Source: Tetmemena sp. SeJ-2015 (taxonomy: Eukaryota; Ciliophora; Spirotrichea; Sporadotrichida; Oxytrichidae). Taken from it: 33,291 nucleotides of DNA. Location: NCBI GenBank assembly GCA_027382625.1, contig JAJKFJ010021652.1, forward strand, positions 1 through 33,291. The letters are read 5' to 3'. A program made the position numbers and the translations under genes. The first letter of the stretch is position 1. Each line of letters opens with the position of its first letter. Below the pieces are notes generated by a model. The model saw nothing but the letters and a program-made list of their open reading frames with translations. It did not search any database and was not told where the DNA came from. Shown here in pieces: positions 10,676-21,640 of this stretch.

Positions 10676-12524
10676 TATCGTAATTGTTACAGACTTTTCA
10701 ATTATGAGGATGTATTATTTCCACCAATGAAAAAAATTCATAATGAGTAAATGAGGTAACTACTCAACCAAAATAATACCATTCAGAATGGTAAATATAT
10801 ATCAGAAGCACTATGTGTTCTGTAAATTGTTTGTCTTCAGGCTTGTAATTAAAAAGGAAGTCTTTTTTTACTGTTAAATTTTGAATCCCTACAATTCTTG
10901 ATCACCTAATTCTATAGGACCTCATATACATATGATATTTTGCAGGAATAAGTAACTAAATTCAAGTTAATCAAATCTTTGAATCATTCAAATTACAAAT
11001 TATTTTTTACATAGGATAATAACTGACTTTCTAATTCAGTACGATAAGTGCTGTTTTAAGAAATTGATTATTAATTATATTCCTAAAATTTTACTTTACT
11101 TTACTTTACCTTTACAAATTATTTTGATTATCAATAATTTGGTCTAAAATTTGTTACTTAAGCAAATTTGATAAATCAAATCAGCAGAGCCAACTATGAG
11201 GAAACTCAACAAATTCAGAAATTAAGGTCTCCATAGATAAATAATTGAAAAAAAATGTAGGATTCGCCTGTGCAAACATCCTGAATTTTTTCTTTTTATT
11301 AGATATTATTCATTTCCTCAATTATATGATTTGCTTATTTATAAATTTTGTTTCGCTGGTTTCTGCATTTGTGTTGGATTGTTGCTAGAGTGAGGCCCCT
11401 AGAAGAGCTAGTAATCTAATGCTATTTTTAACATATATATATGGATCTTAAAATTGCTCTCACTTAATCTTAAATTCAGTAGCCGATCTCTGATCTGCCT
11501 TGAAAAGTCTTTCAGTAAATCAGATCCCTAATTTGCAAAAATTTATTCTCCTCTAGATTCATTATTATACTTTCAGCTCCGATTTTTTTTTTAAAAAAAA
11601 CTTCTCGGTTTGCTTTTCTTCATCCTGGATGAACGAGGACGAAGCTCTTTTCATCTTTGCTAAATTTTAATACTGTAAGCACTCCTTGTCGGCAGAGTAT
11701 TGCTAGAAACATTTCAAAAAAAAGATTTTAGTGATTTATTATTGAATCTCACAACTATAGGGAGCATTCTCGATAAACATTCCAATTATAGTTGTTTTTT
11801 AAGCCAATTCTCTTAAGGTCAGTAAAATGACTAAAAACAGTGGCTACTTACTGTTAAAGCTGGCTTCCTAGCCAGAAGCGAAAAATTTGTACTGAACTGA
11901 TAATAATAGTGATGCATTTAAAATGACGATTTCAACCTCCCAATGCCAAAATATCATAATTTATGCCAAGGCTAGGATCTTTCAAAATTCACTTTTCAAT
12001 TTATGGCCTATAATGTTTAAAAGCCTTCTATTTAATATATCAAAGAGAGACTTACTGCACTCATAGCTTATTACACTCGATCTATGACCTGGAGAATTCA
12101 TTCACTACTGAAGAAAAAGAAGGAGGAGTCCTCTTTTAAAAGGTAGATACTTGTAAATCCTTTAGTCTCACTGTTCTTCATTAGCCTGTGAGGCACAACT
12201 TATACTAAAGAAATTAAAAATAGTAATCTGTTTCTTTTCTGATAAATTTACTGCCTGACTATTGGGTTTGTCACAATATACTTTTACAATTCTAACATCC
12301 TTCATATTTTTTTGTATGGAATCGCTCAGTAATTAATTGTTAGTGAAAAAAATTCAAAAGATTACTAAGATGAAGAAATTGAAGAATAAGATATTCATAT
12401 CTCGATGATGAGAGAAGATTAAATATAAACTCCTGTTTTTACGATTGGCTATCTAGCAAGCTTTAAAGGAGGAAGAAGCGAAATCTATAATATGAAAGCC
12501 TTTAAGTAGTTGATCATCCCACAT
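10676..12524. other. AT-rich spacer, no gene seen
   Basis: Between copies A and B. I find no conserved protein motif on either strand with the ciliate code, and no long inverted repeat. It contains homopolymer runs and a short (TA)n tract near 11430. Probably germline-limited DNA that would be eliminated. Confidence 0.6.
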
Positions 12525-13507
12525 TTATTATAGTATGAATTTTAATTAAAATCGGTGATTGGTTAAAATAATAAATGGAGAGTTACAACTTCGTGCAGTG
12601 AAATCGCAAATTCAACCCCTGATCTGCAACCTTGTTCGATAGAGAATCAAAAATTAATATGAGTTTCTTCTTTAATCATTTTCGTAGCACCTCTCAACAG
12701 TGAGATATGATTCACGCATTCTTCATCATCCTCATCATCTTCTTGATCTGAACTTGTGTAACTTATAACTCTTAACTGAGTGCTCCCACACTAAAGTTTC
12801 AAGGATAAAAATTTCTTAGAATTTCATGCTTAATCGAATGGTCTAATTATTATTCAATTTGGAGATAGTCCAAAAGTCAAGATTTTATTCCATTTTAATT
12901 TACTATCTAATTAAATTCTCAGCTATATTTCAATAATGATCAATTAAAATTAAATTTTCAACAATAATAATAATAGATTCTTGAAACTGAGAACCACATA
13001 TTTATTGTCAAAGCATTTATATATTCTAATACACTCAAGGTTATCAGCTAATTAAATTATTTTCTTTTAAATTCAAATTTTAGTGAAAATAGTGAAATAT
13101 AAAATATGAGTATATTTTAAGATTTTAAAAAATTCGGAATATTAACTTTTGATTTTATTTTTGAAATTAATAGGAAGATTTTCAGGCAAAAGCAGATCAG
13201 ACGATGATTTAAATGGAAATAAGTTATTTTAGATTAATTCTTACATAGTGAAAAACTATCTCAGCAAGAGACGATATATAATAATCAAGAGGCATACCCT
13301 TGTATCTCACAATAAGTTTAATTTGCTATTTTATCGAGATCGCTGCTCATTGTAGATCATATATAAAACCCCAATAATATGATAGGAATTTGGAATAAGT
13401 TGTGTATAATTTAAAAATTTAAAAGAAATCTAAAGAACCTAGTATGGGTCTAGGACATGCTTAACTGGAATAAACTCCTCTGGGAACAAGTGTGAAATCA
13501 ATCATGA

Positions 13508-13975
13508 CGTAACGAGTAGTTGCAATTCCCCAATTTCATTAAGAAGTAGGTTTCTGGTGAAGTTTATAACACAATAAACCCCGCGAGAAACATTTATGAG
13601 TATATCGACTTTGACTGGGCAACGATAAGCAACAAAACAGCTGTTTTTACTGGTGAGTCATAGAGGTGGAACATTGGTTTAGACCTCCTGGTAGATCAAG
13701 CACACTCCGAAGTTTTTGTGGCGCATTACATGAAATAGTGTAGAATATTGCTATAACCACAATTATTACTCCTTTCAGTATACAATCCGAAGAGAGAATC
13801 ATTAATCTATGGTCATGAATTCACATTTGAGGTGTAGATATATTCTTATACAGCTTCAGGGCTCATCATAAATAGCACGAATACTTTCAATTAAACACAT
13901 CGCATCCAGGAGATAAACGAAACGATAAATAGTTTATAGTAAAAGTCAGCAAATCACTCTGCCCAACCAGCCTGA
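13508..13975 (+). CDS. Unrecognised 155-codon open frame (ciliate code)
   Basis: Between TGA codons at 13505-13507 and 13973-13975 the plus strand is open for 155 codons with TAA/TAG as Gln. The interval is visibly less AT-rich than its surroundings. The peptide looks protein-like, for example EYIDFDWATISNKTAVFTGE and HSEVFVAHYMKQCRILL, without low complexity. It lies in the roughly 2-kb stretch that copy B has and copy A lacks. No start codon, intron or family is recognised. It may be a germline-limited gene fragment or a coding segment of a dispersed gene. Confidence 0.35.
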
Positions 13976-15086
13976 TTTTGTGTCATGTCATGAGTCCTAG
14001 ATTTTTAATTTAAAAAATTACTTGATATAAATTTTATATTTTTTAATTAAGAAATAATTTAATAAAATTTAATAGAGGTAATAATCTTACAAGTATTTAA
14101 TTTCAATATTACCAATGGGTGTATTTTTCTCGCAAGATAAAAAGAATTCTCATTTTATTTAAAAATCAATAGAAAATGATAAAAAATGTAAAAAATTAAA
14201 TAAATTATCCGATTAAAGAAATTATTCCCGAAATTCATCAGATTTTAAACTAAATTTATGAAGATAAAAAAAATTTCTACAATTTTTTAAAATGCCTTAA
14301 AATATTTTTGAAAATTTTGCAAATCTTACTAAAAATAATTTATGATATTTCAATAATTATCCACAGTTCTGTTGCTAGATCAAAAAAATTAATTAATTTT
14401 TAAGTTTCTGCTTTAAATCTAAGGTAAAAAGGATGAAGAAGAAACTCAAGCTATTAAATAAAATAATAAGCATTTTTATCTGTTCAATAATTACTGAACT
14501 TTACAGAAGAAGCTTCAAATATACATCAATAATCGATATGTTGGTGCGATTCTGTTCTCTATAATTGCAGCAATTAATAAAAAAGTAGAATTACTTTTTA
14601 ATGGTTTTAGCAATATTTAGTCGACATCCTTACAGTACCATCTTTTAGCATAAAAGGCTTCAAAAAATCGGGCATGAACATAAAATAATAGTTTTTTTAT
14701 AATTTTATTTCTGAATTTTTAACTTTATTTGTTGTTACGTTCTTAAATTATAAAATAAAAATCCCTTTATATTGATAAAATAAAGCAAGGTGTATATGAA
14801 GTTCATTTAAATTTAGATAAAAGATAAATATGCTTTGAAAAATAAATAAAAAAGAAAGTTTAAAATAGATCAAAATGAGCGCTCCCTACTATAAAAATTC
14901 AAGAGAGAAGGTCTATAAGTCAAAATAAATTATAAACATTAGGTCACTTCACATTTTATTAAAAGAAAGATGCATTAAATATGATGGTCTCTTAATATTA
15001 GAAAATTAAATTATATATTATTGTCATATATATGTTTCACCACCATTTAAAATAATTTACTATTCTCTTCTACGAATCTCAATAGA

Positions 15087-15510
15087 TCAGAATTTCTAAA
15101 ATACAGTTTGCTAGTAAAAATATGGGAACTCGCACATTGAGATGCCTTATTCTTTATTTGAAACTTTAATTTACAGATGCCAAAGCTTATAGAGCAAGTT
15201 TATCCTCTAGGCATTAAATTTTATATTAAATTAAAAACAATACAGTCAATATAGAAATTTTGCTTTTCTAATTAAGATTTATTTTAAGAGATATTCCCAA
15301 AAATACCTAAAAAGAAGGGAAATTTGTAATAGGGCGTAATTTTAATTAAATGCATTTATTGTCTACAAATTTTGACAAATTTTGTGTCTGATCTTCCCAC
15401 TTTTGGACATAAAATATCACTAAGAAACTCCAAATCTTAAATCCAACCACGATCCATCTGCTCAAGCGACTATGTCGAAATTTGCTCATCCACATCGTGA
15501 ATAGGTAGCT
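15087..15510 (-). pseudogene. Copy B, C-terminal block of the element protein
   Basis: The minus strand at about 15310-15510 reads ELPIHDVDEQISTQSLEQMD, then GWIQDLEFLSDI, with TAA/TAG as Gln. The matching end block at 15087-15220 reads YKLWHLQIKVSNKEQGIS and stops at TGA (15089-15087). Copy A has the same order at 3695-4830. In B the two parts are nearly contiguous, so B shows the less disturbed structure here. Family not recognised. Confidence 0.5.
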
Positions 15511-15756
15511 CAGAAAGAAAATCTATTTTAAAACAAAATGCGATATTTTCATTTTATCTATTAATTCTGTAAAGTTCCTTCTAAATAAGTGTAAGGATGG
15601 GAAAATTTTTATTTTCATATTAAATAACTTTAAAGGATAGGATTTGATATTAATATAAAATATCTTTAAATTTTTTAATTAGCATAATAAATTTTTATTG
15701 TAAGAAAATGATGATGAGGATCTCTTCAAATGGAGTTTACTCTTACAAAGATTTAT

Positions 15757-16324
15757 TATATGATGAATATTAATAGTAAATCGTGGGTTGTTTTCTCTTA
15801 GAAATATATTGATTGATTCCTTGCTCTGTGATTTATATATTTTACGCTTTATATATAAAGTTAATTTAATTTTAATGCGGACTACAACAATTACAACTGA
15901 TTCAATCACAAAACCTTGTGGTGACCATGTAGGAGGGAAGTGTTTACAGTAAGAAAGGTATCCCTTATGATCAACAGAGACTCGTCTTCGCTGTCAAGCT
16001 CTAAGAGCAACAACCGTATGCTTAGATTTGCTTACTTTTGAATATTGTCTAGAACAAAATCTTAAACATTACAACATCCACAAGGAGTACACCTTTACTT
16101 TAAGCAGGCAATTTTCAAAGTGCAAAATTAATTCTCAGCAAAAGGTGGTTCTTCATAATCTTGATGATGATCTAGTAGATGCTGGCTACCACATTAAATT
16201 CAATAATCTAATGCATTAAAACTATCAAGAATTTATTTATTTCACTTCTCCCTTGAAATCTATCTTCATTAGCTTTGGACCACCCACGATTAACTAATCA
16301 TATACACCCTATAATATTGTTTAT
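15757..16324. mobile_element. Insertion in copy B with near-duplicated target
   Basis: Copy A runs directly from the sequence matching 15745 to that matching 16325, whereas copy B has about 565 extra bases. The edges carry TTTATTATATG (about 15752) and TTTATAATATG (about 16315), a possible 11-bp target duplication with one mismatch. The inserted DNA contains a ubiquitin-like remnant on the plus strand. No transposon ends are recognised. Confidence 0.5.
15920..16117 (+). pseudogene. Ubiquitin-like domain remnant
   Basis: One plus-strand frame reads KKGIPYDQQRLVFAVKL at about 15953-16003, matching the K-x-GIPPDQQRLIFAGKQL segment of ubiquitin. After an extra stretch and a frame change, LKHYNIHKEYTFTLSRQF (about 16050-16105) matches the following LADYNIQKESTLHLVLRL segment. 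The N-terminal half is not clearly recognisable and the terminal Arg-Gly-Gly is missing. A decayed ubiquitin or ubiquitin-like gene is the best reading; a processed or captured copy is possible. In-frame TAG/TAA within the match are acceptable as Gln. Confidence 0.5.
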
Positions 16325-16329
16325 AATAT

Positions 16330-16680
16330 GTGTAAATTTAAAGAAACTATTAAGTCTGCAAAGGTTTCCATTGATAAGTCAAGCTTTGAGTTTTTTTAGT
16401 TTTATTGGTGTTTTCTAATCTATTCCGATTGTGATGTTCCAGTACTATATCGCTGGGAACATTTCTTTGAGTATCTTAAATAACTCTAAGAATAGAGCTT
16501 GTAAATTTATCTTTCACTATTCAAGTCGGTGTAAGTTAGTTTGAAAGGTAGTTGCTTCCTTCCATCCCCTTCCTCAAAATATTTAATATCAATTAAACAC
16601 TGATAAGATTGATTTTCTTTATTGTGAGAAGTTGAAATTGCTCTATTCCAAAATAGTTTTGAGGTCATATATAAAGCCAT
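16330..16680 (-). pseudogene. Copy B, ORF2 of the element
   Basis: It opens at ATG (16680-16678), overlapping the end of ORF1 as in copy A. It continues with YFEEGDGRKQLPFKLTYTDL, RQIYKLYSQSYLRYSKKCSQ, then SKLDLSMETFADLIVSLN before the insertion at 16324. The flanking match resumes at about 15755 with LCKSKLHLKR. TAA/TAG occur in frame as Gln. Unrecognised family; intact over this stretch but broken by the insertion. Confidence 0.55.
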
Positions 16681-17050
16681 CGACTCTTTTAAGGAAGAAA
16701 GATTTCTTATTGTTGATATCGTAGAAGTTTTCTTGAAACTAGTTTTACTGTAGATTCTCTAAACTCTTGATCCTGCTATATTTGTTATTTCTTTATAAAA
16801 ATGCTAATAATATTTTTTCTTTTTTTTAAGAGTTTGAATCCAAAGTCTACACCTAAATCAATTTTGAGTTCTACAATAGGTTCTTTAGAGTGTGCCAACA
16901 TAGAATTTAGATATCCTGGCTGATTTTGCATTTCATTTTTGAGATTGGATTACTCCTTCTATCTTTGCATAGATAATTTTTCTCCTGCTGGTAGTGATCT
17001 CATTCATATTTTTTAAGTGAGTTATGGAATTATGGATTAATTTATCATTC
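16681..17050 (-). pseudogene. Copy B, ORF1, C-terminal part
   Basis: This part matches copy A ORF1 through NEMQNQPGYLNSMLA, KEPIVELKIDLGVDFGFKLL and RYQQQEI. It has an extra in-frame TGA near 17005 where copy A has TAA, so it is decayed. ORF1 is split here by the TBE-like element; its other part lies at 21160-21640. Confidence 0.55.
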
Positions 17051-17604
17051 GAAAGGAATAATTAAGGAATTAAGAGAAACCCCTTATAAGGGAATAAATA
17101 TGAGAAACTTGAATATCTATTTGAGAGAACAGGTGCCAGTAATGTCGTCAAGAGTGGAGAAGGCACCCCACCTCTTTTAAAGATGAGGGGAATTCAATGG
17201 CCTTAATCATTCTAGCACTCCCTCTTTCAACATTTCTGAGAAACGCTAAGCACAAAAACCTCTGTTATGCAAGTTAGACTTAGAAGCGGAAATGTCCATC
17301 GCCTCCTGGTAGGCCAAGGACAATCTACTGTAATAGGTGAAATCTTCATCAATTAGAATAGTTCAGAATAGTGCAAGTGTTTCCAAAAAAAAATTTTATT
17401 TTCAAAAAAATAAATTTACAGCAAATTAAAAAGTACAATTTTTACCAGTATTATCTAAAAAAAAATGGCAAAAAGAAAATAATCATAAAAAATTCAAAAC
17501 CCATTAATATGATAAGAAAGTGAAAATATATTGTATGAATAATTTTTAATTTCTTTATAAATACTTAATATAATGAGGGCTCAAATTGAATAAGCCTACA
17601 CGTA

Positions 17605-19200
17605 TTTTTTGATTTACCCTAATACAGGCAATTTCTATATGTCTTCTAGGAAGGTGACCTTGACGGTCTGTCTCATATTCTCTAATTTTATAACCTTTAA
17701 GTGCTTCCCTATCTCAGTTTATAACTGAGGTGGTTAGGTTCATAGGTGCTTGAAATTACCTTTATTTTTGTTTACTAACTTGGGGTTTAGGTCAAAGGTT
17801 TTTGATACTTGGGTTTCTATCTGTTACAATAAAGTCTGGTGTTTTTGCGGGAATATATATTGCATGCCATCTTCACTTTCACTTTATGTAGTATTCTCTG
17901 GTCAATATCGCATTCAAGTTGTCATTGCAACTATAGACTTTTTCGAACTTGTTCCAACTGCTCGCACTGTTTAACGTTGAGACATTTAAGTACTGATAAT
18001 ATGGGAAGTAGTACTCGGTTCGTTTCTTTGACCGATCTTCGCTCAATGTTTTTCTTTCTTCTACAACTCTGCTTTTTAAATTCAGTTCTATGACAGTTTT
18101 GCTCTGAGTGGGTGGAAGTGTTCACTCATTGACTGTTCTCCATAGGACTATGAGATCAATCTGTGCACGATCCAATCATGCAACTCCATCACTCCTCTAA
18201 CGAGGTCAGTGAGAATAGCAGTAGATCGGTACTTTTTGCGCCTCGTGCTGAGAAAGTGTCTCTAATAAGATGATAGAAATATACGGGCCATTTAGCGAAG
18301 GCGATTATGGCGAATTTCAATATGTGGGCGATAAGATTTTCTTCAGTCAAGATGAGAACGTACTATTCTTTTCGGGATTTTCGATCTTAAATTCTGAATC
18401 TTGCCCCCTGCATAAGGGCATCTTGCGACTTCTGCGGAAGGGGGTATAGCAATGGAATAGCGAACGGTAGCCTGTTTTGTATCCTGATATGCCCGGGCAA
18501 GTGGGACTGCGGAGTTTGTTGTAGTGAGGGCGCGCTCGGGCTGACACTTTGCTTTTTCACGCGCCCCCTCCCCCCTGCGCGATTCGTCAGATGCAACACA
18601 ATTTATCATCGAGCTGCCATAAAAGTTCTCGGAAAAAGGGACTGCGTCAGGTTTTGCCCTCCCCGCCTCGCTTGGCCCCCCTCCAAATTTTTGTCATCGC
18701 TTCTCTCAGCAAACTGTTCATCTTTTTCGTTTGCGAACATCTAGACCTTTCTTCTATCTTAATATAAGCGTATTCGTAAGGGAAGATCTTGTGTAAGCAG
18801 TACTCATTTCCTTTGTTGAGTGTCTGTCCCCTCTTTCGCTCGCTCCAAATCTAACCAGAACAAGGTGAGGCTATAGGTTTTAACAGCACTCTCCAAAGTT
18901 TACTCTCAGCATGGAGTCCTTACTTTGAGCTCAGATAAACTATTTATTGATTTTCACCATACACAAGGCTTCTGATTCATGAACTCAATCTTCCTCTTCT
19001 TCTCCATCTTGGCTTCTTCTTTAGTTGAGACATGTGTCAAGGTATCGTGGGCTGGCTCCTTAGCTGGCACCATCCTTTAAAGTTTCTTTATCTCAATTAC
19101 GAACTCAACTCAGCCAAGTGCTTCTTCTCCATGTGTTTTCTTGTAGGAAAAAGAGAGTGAGAGATATTGCTATTCAGTTATAGAGGTTCAGAGATAGCGA
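17605..19200 (-). pseudogene. TBE zinc-finger/kinase protein relic
   Basis: Minus-strand frames give a C2H2-type finger tail TRKHMEKKHLAEL (about 19110-19150). A kinase-like stretch follows: CLHKIFPYEY and NSLLREAMTK (about 18690-18800), then a broken catalytic loop where HRD has become HRL near 18160. The region matches the fragment at 1425-2350 in inverted orientation from about 17500 to 18935. Many frame changes and TGA codons show it is dead. A GC-rich block (about 18362-18690) interrupts the kinase relative to the other fragment. Known TBEs encode a 57-kDa zinc-finger/kinase protein of unknown germline function; assignment rests on motifs and context. Confidence 0.65.
18362..18690. other. 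GC-rich island inside the TBE kinase relic
   Basis: About 320 bp with CCCGGGC, GGGCGCGC and runs of C, far richer in G+C than anything else here. The corresponding place in the fragment at 1425-2350 (about 1638) lacks it. Several ORFs of 66-88 codons overlap in it on both strands, an effect of high GC and few stops; none has a motif I recognise. Confidence 0.6.
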
Positions 19201-19699
19201 CGTCCACTTTCTAATGCTTCATATAGATCATAGGGTTTGCCTGAGTGGACTTCCTTGATGTGCCCTTGAGCCTCTGAGGCATCATTCGAACTGTCGTTTG
19301 AACATTACTCGCCATACAACAAGTTTGGCTTCTTTTTCCTCATTTGATCTCTGGAGCAGCAACAAGAGAGATCGGAATGCGATAGTTTTAAACGCCCACC
19401 GACTTCTTTTCTTGCTTGTACATATTTGAGGAGCAGACAGAGGGATTTCTTGGGTGCGAGGTCATATCAGTTAAGATGTGGCCCAACAGAGAAGAGAGGG
19501 ATATCCTCTAGAATCCCTTCTTTGGTTAGTATAAGTTAAAAGTATCTTAAGTCAGAATTATTATTAGCTTAAATTGCTGTGTTCCTAATATTCACTCTAC
19601 TTTATCTTCGCACATAACTTTGTACTTTCTCTTTTCTTTCGCATCTCTTTACAACTTCACTATTCCAACATCCTCTTGGGTAATAGCAGATAGCTTTAA

Positions 19700-20700
19700 T
19701 CATGCGCACTCAAGTTGAAATAGAGCAGACAAACTAATACTTGATCAGTTGGTCCGCCTTAACTAAGTTCCAGCTGTAAAACTTCATGCCGTTGAACTCT
19801 GGCGAGTATGGAATTAAAAAGAGGAGTGATGTTCAACTCAGCGTATGCCTTCTCGCTTTCTTCTTGTCTTGTGTACGCTGAGGTTGTCAGGAGGGTAAGC
19901 TCAACGATCTCACGTCTGTAAGATTTCTGCTCATGAGACTTCTTAGGAACGCAACATACTCTCGTCTCTCGAGACTTAGAAATAGAGGAAGAGATGATCC
20001 GAAGGATATAAGCTTTCTACCAGACCTGGTGTTCGCTGAATTCCTGCAAGTAAACGCACTTGTAGTTTATACTCTTTACTTTTTCTACTTGTTTTATTTA
20101 TATATCTCGGGATCTATTTTGTATCGTGCTTTCTTGTACCTTATTCTCTTCTTCATGAAGGTGTTGTGTGTGAACACAGCTTCGTCAGCACATAACAAAC
20201 TTCACGCTATCTCCCATCCCTGCACACTTTGAGACCAGCATAGTCGTAAATATATTTTCAAGAATTATTATAATGGAATGGCTTAGTAGAGAAATCTAAT
20301 AATCGTCGCTTCAGCTCGCATTCTTACACGTTTTTTGTTACGTTATAGCCATGGTATCAACGAATAGATGTTTTGCTACAGTCTAGCGGCCAGAGATCTT
20401 GAGATTATTTCGGATACTATTCTTATATTTGGTAAGATCTTTTATTTACTCCGAGGAACATGAGAGTGCGGCGCGTTAGCTGGCGAAGTATTTGTCTTGA
20501 AAGAGATCAATCAAATAATTTGGATGATAGGCACATCTTGAATTTAAACTTGAGTGCGATGCAGGACTACAGATAGCAACTCCCTAAAAGTTTCTCATCC
20601 TCAACTTTCATAATGACGAGAGTTTATATGTCGCGCGCTGGCACTCTCAACATTTTTGGGATGGAGTTGATGTTGAGAACTCTGGCTATTGACATAACTG
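19700..20700 (-). pseudogene. TBE 42-kDa-type DDE transposase relic
   Basis: A minus-strand frame reads LCADEAVFTHNTFMKKRI at about 20140-20195. This fits the second catalytic Asp context (xDExxFT) of IS630/Tc1/mariner-like transposases; Asp-Glu is at 20186-20181. Further along, after frame changes, protein-like stretches include YRREIVELTLLTTSAYTRQE and NSILARVQRHEVLQLEL (about 19780-19900). Upstream (about 20400-20650) is a region resembling the N-terminal part. The frame breaks at TGA and by shifts several times, so it cannot be functional as it stands. TBE transposases belong to this superfamily, and the kinase relic beside it supports the call. Confidence 0.55.
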
Positions 20701-21159
20701 ATTAATTGGGTGATACATCCATACCTTAGAGGTCAAGATCGAAACATGAGATAGGAATAGAATCAATGGGTAGATTTACATTTAGATATAAAAGAACTGC
20801 CCTTATTCTATGTATTGGATAGTATTTAAAAGTTACTCGGCATCTTTTTATTATATTAAGCCTCAAGTAAATACATCTTTATCTTTGTTTTTTTAATGCA
20901 AAGAGAGGGAATTATTAATCTAGGGTCAGAAGATCCTACTTGAGAAGTAAACAATTTTAGGATTCATCAGATTCGCACCCTCTAATTAAGAGCTGCAATA
21001 TTCACAGACGGATTTCAAAACTTGATGGAGCTAAGCGGTTTAAACCAACGAACAAGTGCATTGAGTAATGGCTGCACATCTCCTTGCACCGCGACATATC
21101 AACTTTGGCGCCACTTCGTTGATCATATATTTAAACTTTTTAATTTCACATTTGAAAGT

Positions 21160-21640
21160 AATTATTGGAGTGATGGTCTCTCTTAACGCACACTTTAGTG
21201 ACGCCAGAGTATTCAAGATCACCTGGGTATTTTCGGTAGATGACAAAAGGATTCTGAGTTTGATTTTAGCATTACTGACGTGCATCCTCCTTAACTTATT
21301 AGTGAGTAAAGTAGGTCATGAAAGAAAAGAATAATTATTTATGGTTTTGTAGATCGGGAGCTGAATAGATTCGTAGTCTAGAGGGCAGAATGCAGCTGCA
21401 GGGATCTCCATAGCTGCGATGATAGGTGGTTTTTGCCAAAAATTATCAGAATCTTTATTAAATAATGCCAGAGTTGCACTACTATTGCCCTCACAAATAA
21501 GAAGATTTAATCCCTTTAATGGTGAAGAAGGGTAGTAAGTAGAGTAGTACTATACTATTAATGTGGTGGAATCTTCGAGCTTCTCTCTCTGACTTCCTCT
21601 CACAAGATTTTCTTTTCGGAATCGATGTCGTGTACTCAAA
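21160..21640 (-). pseudogene. Copy B, ORF1, N-terminal part
   Basis: Very similar to copy A at about 8020-8500, with KPPIIAAMEIPAAAFCPLDY and the YRKYPGDLEYSG segment. A 2-base length difference near 21335 (27 versus 29 nt between two conserved anchors) puts the halves in different frames, so this copy is decayed. The match ends where the TBE-like element begins. Similarity with copy A continues upstream to about 21790 in non-coding-looking sequence. Confidence 0.6.

Larger units (their letters stand above)
17050..21150 (-). mobile_element. TBE-like transposon, degraded, inserted in copy B ORF1
   Basis: Comparison with the uninterrupted copy A (junction near 8022) delimits an insertion of about 4.1 kb, the known size of Oxytricha TBE elements. 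Reading leftward on the minus strand it holds a DDE-transposase relic (about 19700-20700), a zinc-finger tail (about 19110-19150) and a kinase relic (about 17605-18940). Short sequence resembling TAATTT..CATT.GAAAG sits at both edges, so the ends are uncertain by about 25 bp. I found no inverted terminal repeats and no C4A4 telomeric motif, which intact TBEs carry. Confidence 0.65.

Noticed and set aside
17050..17140. TBE terminal inverted repeat or telomeric C4A4 motif at the left edge
   Set aside because: No similarity to the reverse complement of 21060-21150 and no CCCCAAAA anywhere nearby.
17931..18125. Short minus-strand ORFs around 17.8-18.6 kb as separate genes
   Set aside because: They are fragments and frame shadows of the degraded TBE kinase or arise from low stop frequency in the GC-rich block.
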